Shown piece by piece: positions 1 through 7,759 of a DNA stretch of 64,000 nt (positions are counted from its first letter, which is position 1; each line of letters starts with the position of its first letter). The notes under the pieces are model-generated. The model ran no database searches. It had not been told where the DNA came from and saw nothing but the letters and a program-made list of their open reading frames with translations. A program made the translations under genes and the position numbers. Origin of the DNA: Prevotellaceae bacterium KH2P17 (GTDB taxonomy: Bacteria; Bacteroidota; Bacteroidia; Bacteroidales; Bacteroidaceae). The stretch spans positions 1 through 64,000 of the forward strand of contig FZRE01000003.1 in the NCBI GenBank assembly GCA_900199655.1. Direction: 5' to 3'.

Positions 1-189
1 CAGAAAACAGAAAATGATTAACTTTGCATCCGGAAGACAGCTGTCAACCCGAAGTGCACTTAACAGAAAAACCTGACAACTATATTTCCACATAAGAAAT
101 TTATTGTCAACCTAAAGAACATTTAACTACAAAAACTGTCAACTAAATCCAGGACAGGACGTGGACTGCGATGTTGCAGGCATGGAGCA
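1..189. other. Intergenic, nothing recognised
   Basis: This is the left edge of the window up to the first 72-bp repeat. It is AT-rich with stop codons in all frames, and I see no gene end, terminator or promoter pair that I can defend. The upstream gene must lie outside the window. Confidence 0.5.
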
Positions 190-261
190 GGAACTTTCGA
201 CAAGTGTCGCACAAGCGTTTCACAGTTGTCACACAATCGTGCGACACTTGTCAAAAGTTCC
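190..261 (+). repeat. 72-bp triple-dyad repeat, copy 1
   Basis: Arms GGAACTTT and AAAGTTCC enclose three 12-mers at 22-bp spacing: CGACAAGTGTCG, TCACAGTTGTCA and CGACACTTGTCA. The 10-bp spacers are CACAAGCGTT and CACAATCGTG. Orientation is assigned from the right flank CCGAAGCATAGC; the left flank is GAGCAG. It lies between the window edge and the rsmI promoter. The middle dyad is the most degenerate of all copies. Open frames crossing it are by-products of the palindrome. Confidence 0.9.
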
Positions 262-573
262 CGAAGCATAGCTTTCGGTTGTTGGAAGGAGGCGGGCAGG
301 GTGTTCCGTACATACATTCTGAAGTGCGGCATGAGGCGACTACAGCCTTTCTGCAACCCGTGCGGAAACGCTGTTTTCAGTCTCTGTTTTCCGTTCTCGG
401 TTTCTGTCGTCTTCCTGTTTCTTCCGCCTCGTGATGCTTACACACTCTTTAACAGAAAACGGTGATATGCACCCGGTTCCGCCCTGACAGTCAACAATAA
501 TTATACTAACAACGTGGTTTTGGACTAAAAAAACAAAGACGTTTTAAAAATTGCAAAGAAATAGGCCCTTTTT
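262..573. other. Intergenic, non-coding
   Basis: Between repeat copy 1 and the rsmI promoter. It begins with the outer arm of the repeat (GAAGCATAGC followed by TTTCGG). The rest is pyrimidine-rich and holds no plausible gene. Confidence 0.5.
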
Positions 574-603
574 TTGCATGAGCGGATTATTTAACTATAT
601 TTG
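574..603 (+). promoter_or_regulatory. rsmI promoter (TTG / TATATTTG)
   Basis: TTG at 574-576 and TATATTTG at 596-603 are 19 bases apart and match the Bacteroidota -33/-7 consensus. Transcription should start around 608-611 and the rsmI ATG is at 612, so the message would be nearly leaderless. Confidence 0.7.
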
Positions 604-611
604 CCGATAAT

Positions 612-1310
612 ATGGGCACGTTGTATATAGTACCTACACCGGTAGGAAACATGGAGGATATGACGCTACGCGCCGTGCGTGTACTGCGCGAGGCCGACCT
701 CATACTGGCTGAAGACACCCGCACGTCGGGCATTCTGCTCAAGCATTTCGGCATCCAGAACCACCTCATGTCGCACCATAAGTTCAACGAACATGGAACT
801 TCGGCCGGCATTGTAGAGCGGCTCAAGGGCGGGCAGACGATAGCTCTCATCAGCGACGCCGGCACCCCCGGCATCAGCGACCCGGGGTTCCTGCTGGCTC
901 GCGAGGCTGCCAAAGCGGGTGTAGAGGTACAATGCCTGCCGGGCGCCACGGCCTGTATACCGGCCATCGTGTCGTCAGGACTGCCGTGCGATCGCTTCTG
1001 CTTCGAGGGCTTTCTGCCCCAGAAGAAAGGGCGCCAGTCGTTCCTCGCCTCGCTGAAGGACGAACCGCGCACGATGGTGTTCTACGAGTCGCCCTACCGC
1101 CTGCTCAAGACGCTGCAGCAGTTTGCTGCTGTATTCGGCGACGACAGGCAGGTTAGCGTGGCCCGCGAAATCTCTAAAGTGCACGAGGAGCATGTGCGCG
1201 GCACGCTGGCTGAAGTCATTCAGCACTTCACGGAGACTGCACCCCGTGGTGAAATCGTAATCGTTTTGGCTGGAATAAAGCCCAAAGAAAATAAATCTAA
1301 AATGGAATAA
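612..1310 (+). CDS. rsmI: 16S rRNA (cytidine(1402)-2'-O)-methyltransferase
   Basis: RsmI 2'-O-methylates C1402 in the decoding centre of 16S rRNA using S-adenosylmethionine. The 232-residue protein starts with the tetrapyrrole-methylase-like strand LYIVPTPVGN, followed by the EDTRTS loop and the SAM-pocket motif LISDAGTPGISDPG near residues 78-91. The family segments LPGATACIPA and FYESPYRL also match. It is a little shorter than E. coli RsmI, mainly at the C terminus. The ATG lies 8 bases after the -7 box, so the leader is almost absent. The coiled-coil lipoprotein gene follows after 3 bases and is probably co-transcribed. Identification is firm. Confidence 0.95.
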   Translation: MGTLYIVPTPVGNMEDMTLRAVRVLREADLILAEDTRTSGILLKHFGIQNHLMSHHKFNEHGTSAGIVERLKGGQTIALISDAGTPGISDPGFLLAREAAKAGVEVQCLPGATACIPAIVSSGLPCDRFCFEGFLPQKKGRQSFLASLKDEPRTMVFYESPYRLLKTLQQFAAVFGDDRQVSVAREISKVHEEHVRGTLAEVIQHFTETAPRGEIVIVLAGIKPKENKSKME

Positions 1311-1313
1311 ATT

Positions 1314-2165
1314 ATGAAAAAGTTATTGTATTTCGCCTGCATCGCAGTTTTTGCGTTGACCGGCTGTTCAGACAAGAAATCATCGCCCGACATGGCTAAC
1401 ATGGCTGAGGCTGACTCGCTGCAGAAGGTAATCGCGCAGAGAGACAACGAAATTAATGATATGATGGGAACCCTGAACGACATCCAGGAGGGCTTCCGTG
1501 AAATCAACGAGGCCGAACAGCGCGTAAGCGTGGCCAAAGATGGTGAGGGCGTGAACAAGAATCAGCAGATTAAGGAGAACATGCAGTTCATAGCAGGAAC
1601 CATGAAGCGTAACCGCGAGCTCATCAAGAAACTGCAGCAGCAGCTGCGCGAGAGCAGTTTCAGCGGCGACCAGCTCAAGAAAACCATCGCCAACCTGACC
1701 AAGCAGCTGGACGAAAAGGACCAGCAGCTGCAGCAACTGCGTGCTGAACTCGATTCCAAGGACATTCACATTACCGAGTTGGACGAAACTATCAACAACC
1801 TGAACACGAATGTGAACACTCTTACTACCGACAACCAGGCCAAGAGCCAGACCATCAGCAACCAGGACAAGCAGCTTAACACGGCGTGGTTCGTATTCGG
1901 CACCAAGAAAGAACTTAAGGATCAGCACATCCTGGTGGACGGAAAAGTGCTGCAGTCTAACTTCAACAAGAGCTATTTTACGAAGATAGACATCCGTGTG
2001 GACAAGGAGATTAAGCTCTATTCCAAGTCTGCCCGCCTGCTTACCATGCACCCCTCGAGCAGCTATACGCTCACTCAAGACGCCAACAAGATGTACGTTC
2101 TGAACATCACCAACCCGCAGATATTCTGGAGTACCAGCAAGTATCTGGTCATCCTCGTGAAGTAG
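1314..2165 (+). CDS. Coiled-coil lipoprotein, function unknown
   Basis: A 283-residue protein with a lipoprotein signal peptide (MKKLLYFACIAVFALTGCSD, lipidated Cys at residue 18). A long, Gln- and Glu-rich heptad region runs from about residue 25 to 190, with segments such as LKKTIANLTKQLDEKDQQLQ. A compact C-terminal domain of about 90 residues follows (FGTKKELKDQHILVDGKVLQ onwards). This layout fits a periplasmic lipoprotein on a coiled-coil stalk. Homologues in Bacteroidota are usually annotated as hypothetical. It follows rsmI by 3 bases and is followed by a clear terminator. I do not assign a function. Confidence 0.85.
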   Translation: MKKLLYFACIAVFALTGCSDKKSSPDMANMAEADSLQKVIAQRDNEINDMMGTLNDIQEGFREINEAEQRVSVAKDGEGVNKNQQIKENMQFIAGTMKRNRELIKKLQQQLRESSFSGDQLKKTIANLTKQLDEKDQQLQQLRAELDSKDIHITELDETINNLNTNVNTLTTDNQAKSQTISNQDKQLNTAWFVFGTKKELKDQHILVDGKVLQSNFNKSYFTKIDIRVDKEIKLYSKSARLLTMHPSSSYTLTQDANKMYVLNITNPQIFWSTSKYLVILVK

Positions 2166-2186
2166 ACCGCAATGACTAAGAATATT

Positions 2187-2222
2187 AAAGGACTGTCGCT
2201 TTCATGTGGCAGTCCTTTTTTC
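2187..2222 (+). terminator. Intrinsic terminator after the coiled-coil lipoprotein gene
   Basis: Stem AAGGACTG (2188-2195) pairs with CAGTCCTT (2210-2217) and is followed by a T-run. It lies in the convergent space and may serve both sides. Confidence 0.8.
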
Positions 2223-2328
2223 TTGTCTTCGGGTCTCTCGGCTAACAGGACTTGTCCCTGTTTCACGGGCGGGAACGGTTAATGGATTATTACCATGTAA
2301 AGAGAGCTTCTTGTGTGGTTAATGGATT

Positions 2329-2910
2329 TCAAATGGCAATTTTCTTTGCAATTCTTATGCATTTCCTCCTCTCTACCTCCTTGAGGTCCGGGTGGTTCTT
2401 GGTTCCCCCCTTTTCCATAGTAGCTATGATGCGAAAGCCACTCCACTTTAATATTTCCTTCAAAGCTCTTACCACGCCTCTACTTTGGTGGAACAGTATG
2501 TTAAATGGCCAAACGGTAGTACAGGAAGAAATGATTACGGCCTGCTTACCCTTGTGCAATGCTACGGGAATGCCTCGCTTATCTTCGTCCATCATGCCGT
2601 AGACAATCCTGTCGAAAAGCAGTTTGAGTGTCCCCGGCATGTTGCCCCAATAGCATGGTGCGCCGATAACCAGCACATCAGAAGCCTTGATTTTTCCTAA
2701 CGTACTTTGTGCCCCGTCTTCCGGTAGTATACACGCGAGTTTCTTTCTGCATACCATGCACCCCGTGCAGGCGGCTATAGTCAGCTGGCTTATGCGTACG
2801 GTTTCCACGTCTGCGCCTAACGCCCTTGCCTCATCTTCTATAATCGTCAACATGCGATCGATGCCACCGCGCCGGCGTGGACTTGCGTTAATTATCAGTA
2901 TTCTTTTCAT
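2329..2910 (-). CDS. Flavodoxin-fold NAD(P)H-dependent reductase with a Cys cluster
   Basis: A 193-residue flavoprotein-type reductase. The FMN phosphate loop is ILIINASPRRRGG at the N terminus, and the ring-binding loop is GAPCYWGNMPGTLKLLFDR mid-protein. A compact Cys motif, C-x2-C-x2-C-x5-C (CTGCMVCRKKLAC), occurs where iron-sulfur flavoproteins carry theirs, so a 4Fe-4S cluster is possible but not shown. The chosen start (MKRILI) lies 4 bases after the tetR stop; an alternative ATG at 2922 overlaps tetR by 8 bases. It is co-transcribed with tetR and so probably under its control. The substrate is unknown; quinone, nitro-compound or disulfide reduction are family possibilities. Confidence 0.85.
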   Translation of the reverse strand: MKRILIINASPRRRGGIDRMLTIIEDEARALGADVETVRISQLTIAACTGCMVCRKKLACILPEDGAQSTLGKIKASDVLVIGAPCYWGNMPGTLKLLFDRIVYGMMDEDKRGIPVALHKGKQAVIISSCTTVWPFNILFHQSRGVVRALKEILKWSGFRIIATMEKGGTKNHPDLKEVERRKCIRIAKKIAI

Positions 2911-2914
2911 ATCT

Positions 2915-3511
2915 TCATTCATCTTCTGATTTTACAAGAGCGTCTATCAGCGTGTCAATCCCCCGTAAAATCTGTTCCCAGCCTTCGTTACTTTGTATGT
3001 CAATGCCATTGTAGAACTGGAATTTGTCTGCACACAATGCCAGATTGACAATGCCAGCATCCAAAAGTGTAGCGATAGCCTGAATATTATTCTTCTCAGT
3101 TGCGGCATAGCGCACCATTTCTTCCATGAACTGTCTGCCGTTTTCCTCCCTCCGCTCTCTGATTTCGTCGATGAGTTCATTCTCTGTCGTTAGTTCCCAG
3201 CACCTCAACTTGCGCAAGGCAACATTGGCTCTAAGCAGGGAAACCTCTTGTCTATAGAAGTTTTTTAAATGCTCTCTCGCATTCTTTCCATTGAAATTGG
3301 TGCTTTTGGGACTCGTCCAGAAGTCGTTCGCTTTCAGATAAGCAACGATAAGACCGTTCATGGAATTGAAGTATCTATAAATCAAAGTCTTGTTGGCATT
3401 TGCTTGCTCGGCTATTTTTCTAATGCCCAATGCTTCAAAACCATCCCGTGCTATGATTTCGCCGACTGCCTGAAGCAGTTTAGCCTCTGTCGTCGCCCTG
3501 TTCTTTTCCAT
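2915..3511 (-). CDS. TetR/AcrR-family transcriptional regulator
   Basis: A 198-residue protein. The N-terminal TetR DNA-binding domain (about residues 8-55) has a helix-turn-helix read as LGIRKIAEQANANKTLIYRYF. The rest is the helical ligand-binding and dimerisation domain, which is divergent, as is usual in this family. It is first in a two-gene unit with the downstream flavodoxin-type reductase. A 20-bp inverted repeat overlaps its -7 box, which suggests autorepression. Family assignment is secure; the ligand is unknown. Confidence 0.9.
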   Translation of the reverse strand: MEKNRATTEAKLLQAVGEIIARDGFEALGIRKIAEQANANKTLIYRYFNSMNGLIVAYLKANDFWTSPKSTNFNGKNAREHLKNFYRQEVSLLRANVALRKLRCWELTTENELIDEIRERREENGRQFMEEMVRYAATEKNNIQAIATLLDAGIVNLALCADKFQFYNGIDIQSNEGWEQILRGIDTLIDALVKSEDE

Positions 3512-3531
3512 ATTGCTTGTTGTATGTAATC

Positions 3532-3551
3532 GGCTACAAAATTATGTAACC
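3532..3551. promoter_or_regulatory. tetR promoter with overlapping candidate operator
   Basis: The -7 box TAATTTTG is on the minus strand at 3544-3537, 26 bases upstream of the tetR ATG. An inverted repeat with arms GGCTACA and TGTAACC (one mismatch, 6-bp centre) covers the same bases. A TetR dimer bound here would block initiation. The dyad is seen in the sequence; the operator role is inferred. Confidence 0.6.
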
Positions 3552-3659
3552 GCATGGACACAAACAAGCAATTTAACGACTTTAACACTATTCCAGCCTT
3601 GAGACTTGCCGTGGTCGGCTCTGCCGTTCTTTACCGGCTCTGCCTTTCATGGTCAGCTC

Positions 3660-3680
3660 TAAAAGCCTTCAAGGCTTATC
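3660..3680 (-). terminator. Weak terminator after tadA
   Basis: Read on the minus strand, AAGCC and GGCTT form a short stem with loop TTGAA, followed by TTTTAG, just after the tadA stop. The stem is only 5 bp. Confidence 0.4.
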
Positions 3681-3687
3681 GCATGAG

Positions 3688-4143
3688 CTATCGTTTGGCC
3701 TTGAAGAAATTCTGCATGAGTGCCCGGCACTCGTCTTCCAACACTCCCGATGTTACTGCAGCCTTAGGATGCAGGGCGTCGGGAGCGTGTTTTTGATAGC
3801 CCCTCTTCTCATCCGGCGCGCCGAAGACGATGCGGCTAAGCTGTGCCCAGCCCATGGCGCCAGCGCACATCACGCAGGGTTCCACCGTTACGTAGAGCGT
3901 GCAGTCCTGCAGATACTTGCCTCCCAGCTGGTTGGCAGCCGCCGTTATGGCCTGCATCTCGGCGTGCGCCGTCACGTCGTGCAGCGTTTCGGTCAGGTTG
4001 TGGGCCCTGCTGATAATCCTGCCCCGGCACACGACTACGGCGCCAACCGGTATCTCGCCCTCCTGCAGGGCCGCTTCGGCCTCCTTGAGCGCCATCTGCA
4101 TGAAGCGCTCGTCCTGCTTCTGCTGTTCTTCATCCTTACTCAT
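3688..4143 (-). CDS. tadA: tRNA-specific adenosine deaminase
   Basis: TadA converts A34 to inosine in the wobble position of tRNA-Arg(ACG). Zinc ligands and the catalytic Glu are visible as HAE (residues 60-62) and PCVMC (Cys90, Cys93), the CDA-superfamily signature. The length of 151 residues is normal. The start at 4143 is preferred over the upstream ATG at 4164. A minus-strand -7 box sits at 4169-4162, so the upstream ATG lies inside the promoter, and AGGAG precedes the chosen ATG by a normal distance. It is transcribed divergently from yraN. Identification is firm. Confidence 0.95.
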   Translation of the reverse strand: MSKDEEQQKQDERFMQMALKEAEAALQEGEIPVGAVVVCRGRIISRAHNLTETLHDVTAHAEMQAITAAANQLGGKYLQDCTLYVTVEPCVMCAGAMGWAQLSRIVFGAPDEKRGYQKHAPDALHPKAAVTSGVLEDECRALMQNFFKAKR

Positions 4144-4161
4144 AGCTTTCTCCTTTTTGTG

Positions 4162-4169
4162 CAAAAGTA
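4162..4169 (-). promoter_or_regulatory. tadA -7 box TACTTTTG
   Basis: This matches TAnnTTTG on the minus strand about 19 bases before the tadA ATG at 4143. No clear TTG is found at the usual distance. The box decides the tadA start. Confidence 0.6.
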
Positions 4170-4180
4170 AGACATTTTAT

Positions 4181-4210
4181 TTGAGTTGTAGAATAAAAGT
4201 CGTATTTTTG
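4181..4210 (+). promoter_or_regulatory. yraN-birA-pyrH promoter
   Basis: TTG at 4181-4183 and TATTTTTG at 4203-4210 are 19 bases apart. The ATG at 4234 leaves a leader of about 17 bases. Confidence 0.65.
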
Positions 4211-4233
4211 CAACATCTACACGCATTTCCTTG

Positions 4234-4608
4234 ATGGCAGAACACAACGATTTGGGCAAATGGGGTGAGGAAAAGGCTGCCGCTTATCTGCGCAGCCAAG
4301 GCTTCGCCATACGCGACAGAGACTGGCGTGACGGCCGCCGCGACCTCGACATTGTGGCCATTTCGCAAGACGAACGGCTGCTTGTCATCGCCGAAGTGAA
4401 GACCCGCAGCAGTGCCGACCTGGAGGAACCGGAGCAGGCGGTGGACCGAAAGAAGATACGGAACATCGGCATCGCCGCCGATACCTACATCCGCCAGTTC
4501 GCCATCGACTGCGAGGTGAGGTTCGACATCATTTCCGTTGTGGGCACCGACGATACCCACTGCCGCATCGAACACATTGAGAACGCCTTTAATCCGCTGC
4601 TCGCGTGA
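4234..4608 (+). CDS. yraN: YraN/UPF0102 family nuclease-fold protein
   Basis: A 124-residue member of UPF0102, a restriction-endonuclease-like fold family of uncertain role often found near rnhB or lep genes. The family core is present: LGKWGEEKAAAYLRSQGF, then RRDLDIVAI and LLVIAEVKTRSS, which carry the Asp and Glu-x-Lys residues of a PD-(D/E)xK-like site. The ATG at 4234 is preferred to the TTG codon directly before it. It heads a probable operon with birA (33-base gap) and pyrH. Confidence 0.9.
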   Translation: MAEHNDLGKWGEEKAAAYLRSQGFAIRDRDWRDGRRDLDIVAISQDERLLVIAEVKTRSSADLEEPEQAVDRKKIRNIGIAADTYIRQFAIDCEVRFDIISVVGTDDTHCRIEHIENAFNPLLA

Positions 4609-4641
4609 GGGCTGAAAGGCGGCAACCTACAAAGCAAAAGC

Positions 4642-5385
4642 ATGAATACCAAACTCATAGAACTGACCGAGACCGACAGCACCAACAGCTACCTGCGGGC
4701 CTACAAGCCTGCGGCGGACGAGGAGATGACCGTGGCCGTGGCAACTTACCAGCGCCGTGGACGCGGCCAGGGCACCAATACGTGGGAGAGCGAGCCGGGT
4801 AAGAACCTGCTCTTCTCTATCCTCGTGCATCCCCTGATGCTGCCTGTAGCCGGCCAGTTCGTTATCTCCGAGGCCGTTGCCCTGTCCGTTCGCGACGCGC
4901 TGAGTGCCTATACGGACTGCCTGACCATAAAGTGGCCCAACGATATCTACTGGAACGACCGCAAGATTTGCGGCATCCTCATCGAGAACAAGATAGCCGG
5001 CGGCCGCATACACGACTGCATCCTCGGCGTTGGCATAAACGTTAACCAGCGCCTCTTTACCAGTCCGGCGCCCAACCCCGTGTCCTTGGTGCAGATAACC
5101 GGCACGGAGGTGCCGCCCCGCGAGGTGCTGGACCGCGTGCTCCGGGCCTTCGGCAGCTACTACGACTGCATCGTAAACGGCGACTACATGGCCATTACCG
5201 CGCCTTATCACGAGGCACTCTACTGCCGCAGCGGCTTCCATCGGTTCTGCGATGAGGATGGAGAGTTCGAGGCGGCCATCGTAGAAGTGGAGGACGACGG
5301 GCACCTCATCCTGCGCGACCGCACCGGCCATGCGCGCTCCTACGCCTTCAAGGAGGTGGCGTTCTGCCTGCCCTCCAACCCCTGA
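4642..5385 (+). CDS. birA: Biotin--[acetyl-CoA-carboxylase] ligase
   Basis: Biotin protein ligase activates biotin with ATP and attaches it to the Lys of the biotin carboxyl carrier protein. The 247-residue protein starts directly with the catalytic domain (ELTETDSTNSYL). It has the biotinyl-AMP loop GRGRGQGTNTWES, the KWPNDIYW segment and GVGINVNQ. There is no N-terminal winged helix, so it is the monofunctional type and not a BirA repressor. A small C-terminal domain follows. It sits between yraN and pyrH on the same strand. Confidence 0.93.
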   Translation: MNTKLIELTETDSTNSYLRAYKPAADEEMTVAVATYQRRGRGQGTNTWESEPGKNLLFSILVHPLMLPVAGQFVISEAVALSVRDALSAYTDCLTIKWPNDIYWNDRKICGILIENKIAGGRIHDCILGVGINVNQRLFTSPAPNPVSLVQITGTEVPPREVLDRVLRAFGSYYDCIVNGDYMAITAPYHEALYCRSGFHRFCDEDGEFEAAIVEVEDDGHLILRDRTGHARSYAFKEVAFCLPSNP

Positions 5386-5424
5386 ACCCCGGCAACAGAC
5401 AAACCATTCAATAACAATACACTT

Positions 5425-6135
5425 ATGGCAAGATTTAAACGAATACTCCTGAAACTGTCGGGAGAGAGCCTGATGGGCACCCAGAACTACGGCATAGACC
5501 CCGAGCGGCTGGCAGACTACGCCCGTCAAATCAAGGAAGTACACGACATGGGCGTGCAGATAGGCATCGTGATAGGCGGCGGAAACATCTTCCGCGGACT
5601 CAGCGGGAGCCAGAAAGGCTTCGACCGCGTAAAGGGCGACCAGATGGGAATGTGCGCCACGGTCATCAACTCGTTGGCGTTGAGCTCGGCTCTTGGTGCG
5701 ATTGGCGTTGGAAATAAAGTCCTGACGGCCATTCGCATGGAGCCTATCGGCGAGTTCTATAACAAGTGGAAAGCCATTGAAGCTATGGAAGCCGGGCTCG
5801 TCTGCATCTTCTCGGCCGGCACCGGCAGCCCTTATTTCACCACGGATACAGGCTCGTCGCTGCGCGGCATAGAGATAGAGGCCGACGTGATGCTGAAGGG
5901 TACGCGCGTAGACGGTGTCTATACGGCCGACCCCGAGAAAGACCCAACGGCCGTGAAGTTCAGCGAGATAACCTACAAAGAGGTGCTGGAGCGCGGACTG
6001 AGGGTAATGGACCTTACCGCCATCTGCATGTGCCAGGACAACAACCTGCCCATCTACGTGTTCAACATGGACGTAGTGGGCAACCTGAAGCGCGTTATCG
6101 ACGGCGAAGACATAGGCACGCTGGTGCACAACTAA
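5425..6135 (+). CDS. pyrH: Uridylate (UMP) kinase
   Basis: PyrH phosphorylates UMP to UDP with ATP in pyrimidine nucleotide synthesis. The 236-residue sequence is a canonical bacterial hexameric UMP kinase of the amino-acid-kinase fold: LKLSGESLMG, IVIGGGNIFRG, AGTGSPYFTTDT and the ATP-side segment KGTRVDGVYTADP. It ends the yraN-birA-pyrH run and is followed by a strong hairpin. Identification is firm. Confidence 0.97.
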   Translation: MARFKRILLKLSGESLMGTQNYGIDPERLADYARQIKEVHDMGVQIGIVIGGGNIFRGLSGSQKGFDRVKGDQMGMCATVINSLALSSALGAIGVGNKVLTAIRMEPIGEFYNKWKAIEAMEAGLVCIFSAGTGSPYFTTDTGSSLRGIEIEADVMLKGTRVDGVYTADPEKDPTAVKFSEITYKEVLERGLRVMDLTAICMCQDNNLPIYVFNMDVVGNLKRVIDGEDIGTLVHN

Positions 6136-6142
6136 AGCAGTT

Positions 6143-6174
6143 GCGGGCGCGTTCAATATGCTGAACGCGCCTGC
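6143..6174 (+). terminator. Strong hairpin after pyrH
   Basis: GGCGCGTTCA (6146-6155) pairs perfectly with TGAACGCGCC (6162-6171) around a 6-base loop, and three more pairs extend it outward, one of them G-T. No T-run follows, so it may act as a transcript-end stabiliser or a weak terminator. Confidence 0.65.
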
Positions 6175-6695
6175 ACTGTTTACCGGCAGGACTTCAGGCT
6201 GTTAGCCCGCAGGCCATTGCAGCTTCCCCGTAGCAATGTTGCAGACGCCTTTCGGGATATGTTAAAACGCCGCATATCCCTTTACAATTTAACTTTTCAG
6301 TTTGTGCGAGTTTTCATTCGGCTAGCCTTGTGGATGAAAACAGCCTGATTGTTGCTCTTTCTTTAAATAACTGTAAATCAGCAGTTTGTTCCTTGCAGTC
6401 TGTGTTCGGAAAGGCTGAAGCTATGTTTCGGCCACGCCGAAAGATAGCTCCGGCGTTCTCAAAGCATAGCATCAAGCGGCTTGATGATGTCATTTTGCAA
6501 CGCTGATTGTATGCTTACAGCAACTGAAAGCATGCTTTTGATTGTTCCGGAGGCCAAAAAGGGGCTGCCGACAGGCTGTTTTCAGTCCCTGAACTGCACT
6601 TTTCTCATCTTTCTGACCGGCGCATGGTGTGTTAAAATCGGGCAAGTTTTCTGACAGGGCTGATGCAGTTTTGTGAGTCCCGTCGTGCCATGCCG
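6175..6695. other. Intergenic region between pyrH and the barrel-like gene
   Basis: More than 500 bases without a credible gene, in the convergent space of two operons. It contains a cluster of short inverted repeats (separate entry). The rest carries no recognised feature. Confidence 0.5.
6419..6538. repeat. Cluster of short inverted repeats
   Basis: Three palindromes lie in a row: AGCTAT/ATAGCT arms with inner TTTCGGC/GCCGAAA (about 6419-6449), CATCAAGC/GCTTGATG (6470-6486) and AAAGCATGCTTT (6527-6538). The last resembles the outer arm found beside the 72-bp repeats. A similar cluster lies at 27281-27365. Confidence 0.55.
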
Positions 6696-7388
6696 TCAGA
6701 GCGTTGCAGCTATGGAAACGAAGAAAGTGATGGTGTTTTCGCGTTCGGGCAGGTAATTGTTCAGCTGTTCTCCGTGTATCTGGATGTTGCGCAAGCCGCC
6801 ATAAACATCGAAGTCGGACACGCTGCAGCCGGCTGAAAAAACGGTCTCGTCAAGCCGGTAGGCTACGCTGAACTTGCCGCGCCCGTAGAACCAGCGGGCA
6901 TTATGGTTGGTTCGCGTCTCCGTGGAGTGGTTCAACTGGCCCGCTCCCTGCGGCGTCACGATGTTAAAAGTTACCTTTTGGTTGGGAAACAGCACCGTGT
7001 AGAGCCCTGCGTCGGCCTGCAGAAAGAGCCCGTCGGCGTGGTGCTTGCCCAGATGCAGCACGGGGGTGCGCAGGCTGAGTGCGGGTATCAGAGAGCATGC
7101 TATCAGCTTTTTCTCTTCCAGATTCCAGCTGACAGCTTTTTCGTTCGACGTGTGCATGATGTCTTCCCATGCCGAATCGCGTTGCCGGCTCACGTTAAAA
7201 CCCAGCGAAACGCCCACCCACTGCAGGGGGTAAACGGCCACGGCAGCTTCCATTTCATAGGCAGTATTGCTGTTGATTCCCAGCGCCAAGGAGAGTTCTG
7301 CCTCGGGGTCATAGAGCTTTACCTGTGCCTTGCTGCTGCCGGCGACGGCTAACAGGAGCGAGAAGAGTAAAAGAATGCGGTTTTGCAT
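6696..7388 (-). CDS. Putative outer-membrane beta-barrel protein, DUF3575-like
   Basis: A 230-residue protein with a type I signal peptide (MQNRILLLFSLLLAVAGSSK, cleavage near Ala-Gln). Repeated amphipathic beta-strand-like segments follow, such as ELSLALGINSNTAYEME and WVGVSLGFNVSRQ. The C terminus ends in an aromatic-rich strand typical of small barrels. The start at 7388 is chosen because the signal peptide begins there; an in-frame ATG at 7427 only adds a hydrophilic leader. It lies 89 bases downstream of the DUF4834 gene and may end the psd operon. The DUF3575 resemblance is a guess; the barrel call is moderate. Confidence 0.6.
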   Translation of the reverse strand: MQNRILLLFSLLLAVAGSSKAQVKLYDPEAELSLALGINSNTAYEMEAAVAVYPLQWVGVSLGFNVSRQRDSAWEDIMHTSNEKAVSWNLEEKKLIACSLIPALSLRTPVLHLGKHHADGLFLQADAGLYTVLFPNQKVTFNIVTPQGAGQLNHSTETRTNHNARWFYGRGKFSVAYRLDETVFSAGCSVSDFDVYGGLRNIQIHGEQLNNYLPERENTITFFVSIAATL

Positions 7389-7477
7389 GTGCTGACAGGT
7401 TTCAGAGTTGTTGGTATTCGGTGACATGAGATGTGGGGGCGAGGCTGCCCGGAAGCTTGGATTAGGGGCGCGAATGG

Positions 7478-7750
7478 CTATTCTTCTTCCTTGAAGTCTA
7501 CGTATTCGCCCTCGTCTTCGGTAAATATCTTCTGGTTTGCTACTTCCGGGTCGCGGTTGTCAACCACCGTTTCCTGGTCTCCGTAGGTACGGTTCTGCCG
7601 GCCTTGCTGCTGTTGTGCGGTTCCATCCATCTGGCTCTTGAACTGGCGGGCTGCATCGTGTATCTGCTTGTAGACACGGTAGATGAAGAGGCCAATGATG
7701 ACGAAGGCCGCCACGAACATGAGAAGCAGGAACTGGAAAAATGCTGCCAT
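7478..7750 (-). CDS. DUF4834 family small membrane protein
   Basis: A 90-residue protein with one N-terminal transmembrane helix (about residues 4-26). A cytoplasmic-type polar tail is rich in Gln, Asp and Glu and ends in VDFKEEE. The YVDFKEE-like ending and this layout are typical of DUF4834 proteins, which in Bacteroidota commonly sit beside psd and pssA, as here. The function is unknown. It lies 9 bases downstream of pssA. Confidence 0.75.
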   Translation of the reverse strand: MAAFFQFLLLMFVAAFVIIGLFIYRVYKQIHDAARQFKSQMDGTAQQQQGRQNRTYGDQETVVDNRDPEVANQKIFTEDEGEYVDFKEEE

Positions 7751-7759
7751 AGGCCGTAG

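Noticed and set aside
190-261. CRISPR-like reading of the 22-bp periodic dyads
   Set aside because: Only three dyads per locus, the 10-bp spacers are conserved between loci and are themselves near-palindromic, and no cas genes are present. This is a structured repeat, not an array.
123-434. Short open frames across repeat copy 1, with similar ones at every 72-bp copy
   Set aside because: The palindrome lacks stops in several frames and yields the same peptide pattern (SKVPE-type ends) on both strands at all six loci. No start signals or conserved context; these are spurious.
4627-6156. 509-codon minus-strand frame opposite birA and pyrH
   Set aside because: Composition artefact of the GC-rich codon pattern; birA and pyrH on the other strand have complete family motifs.
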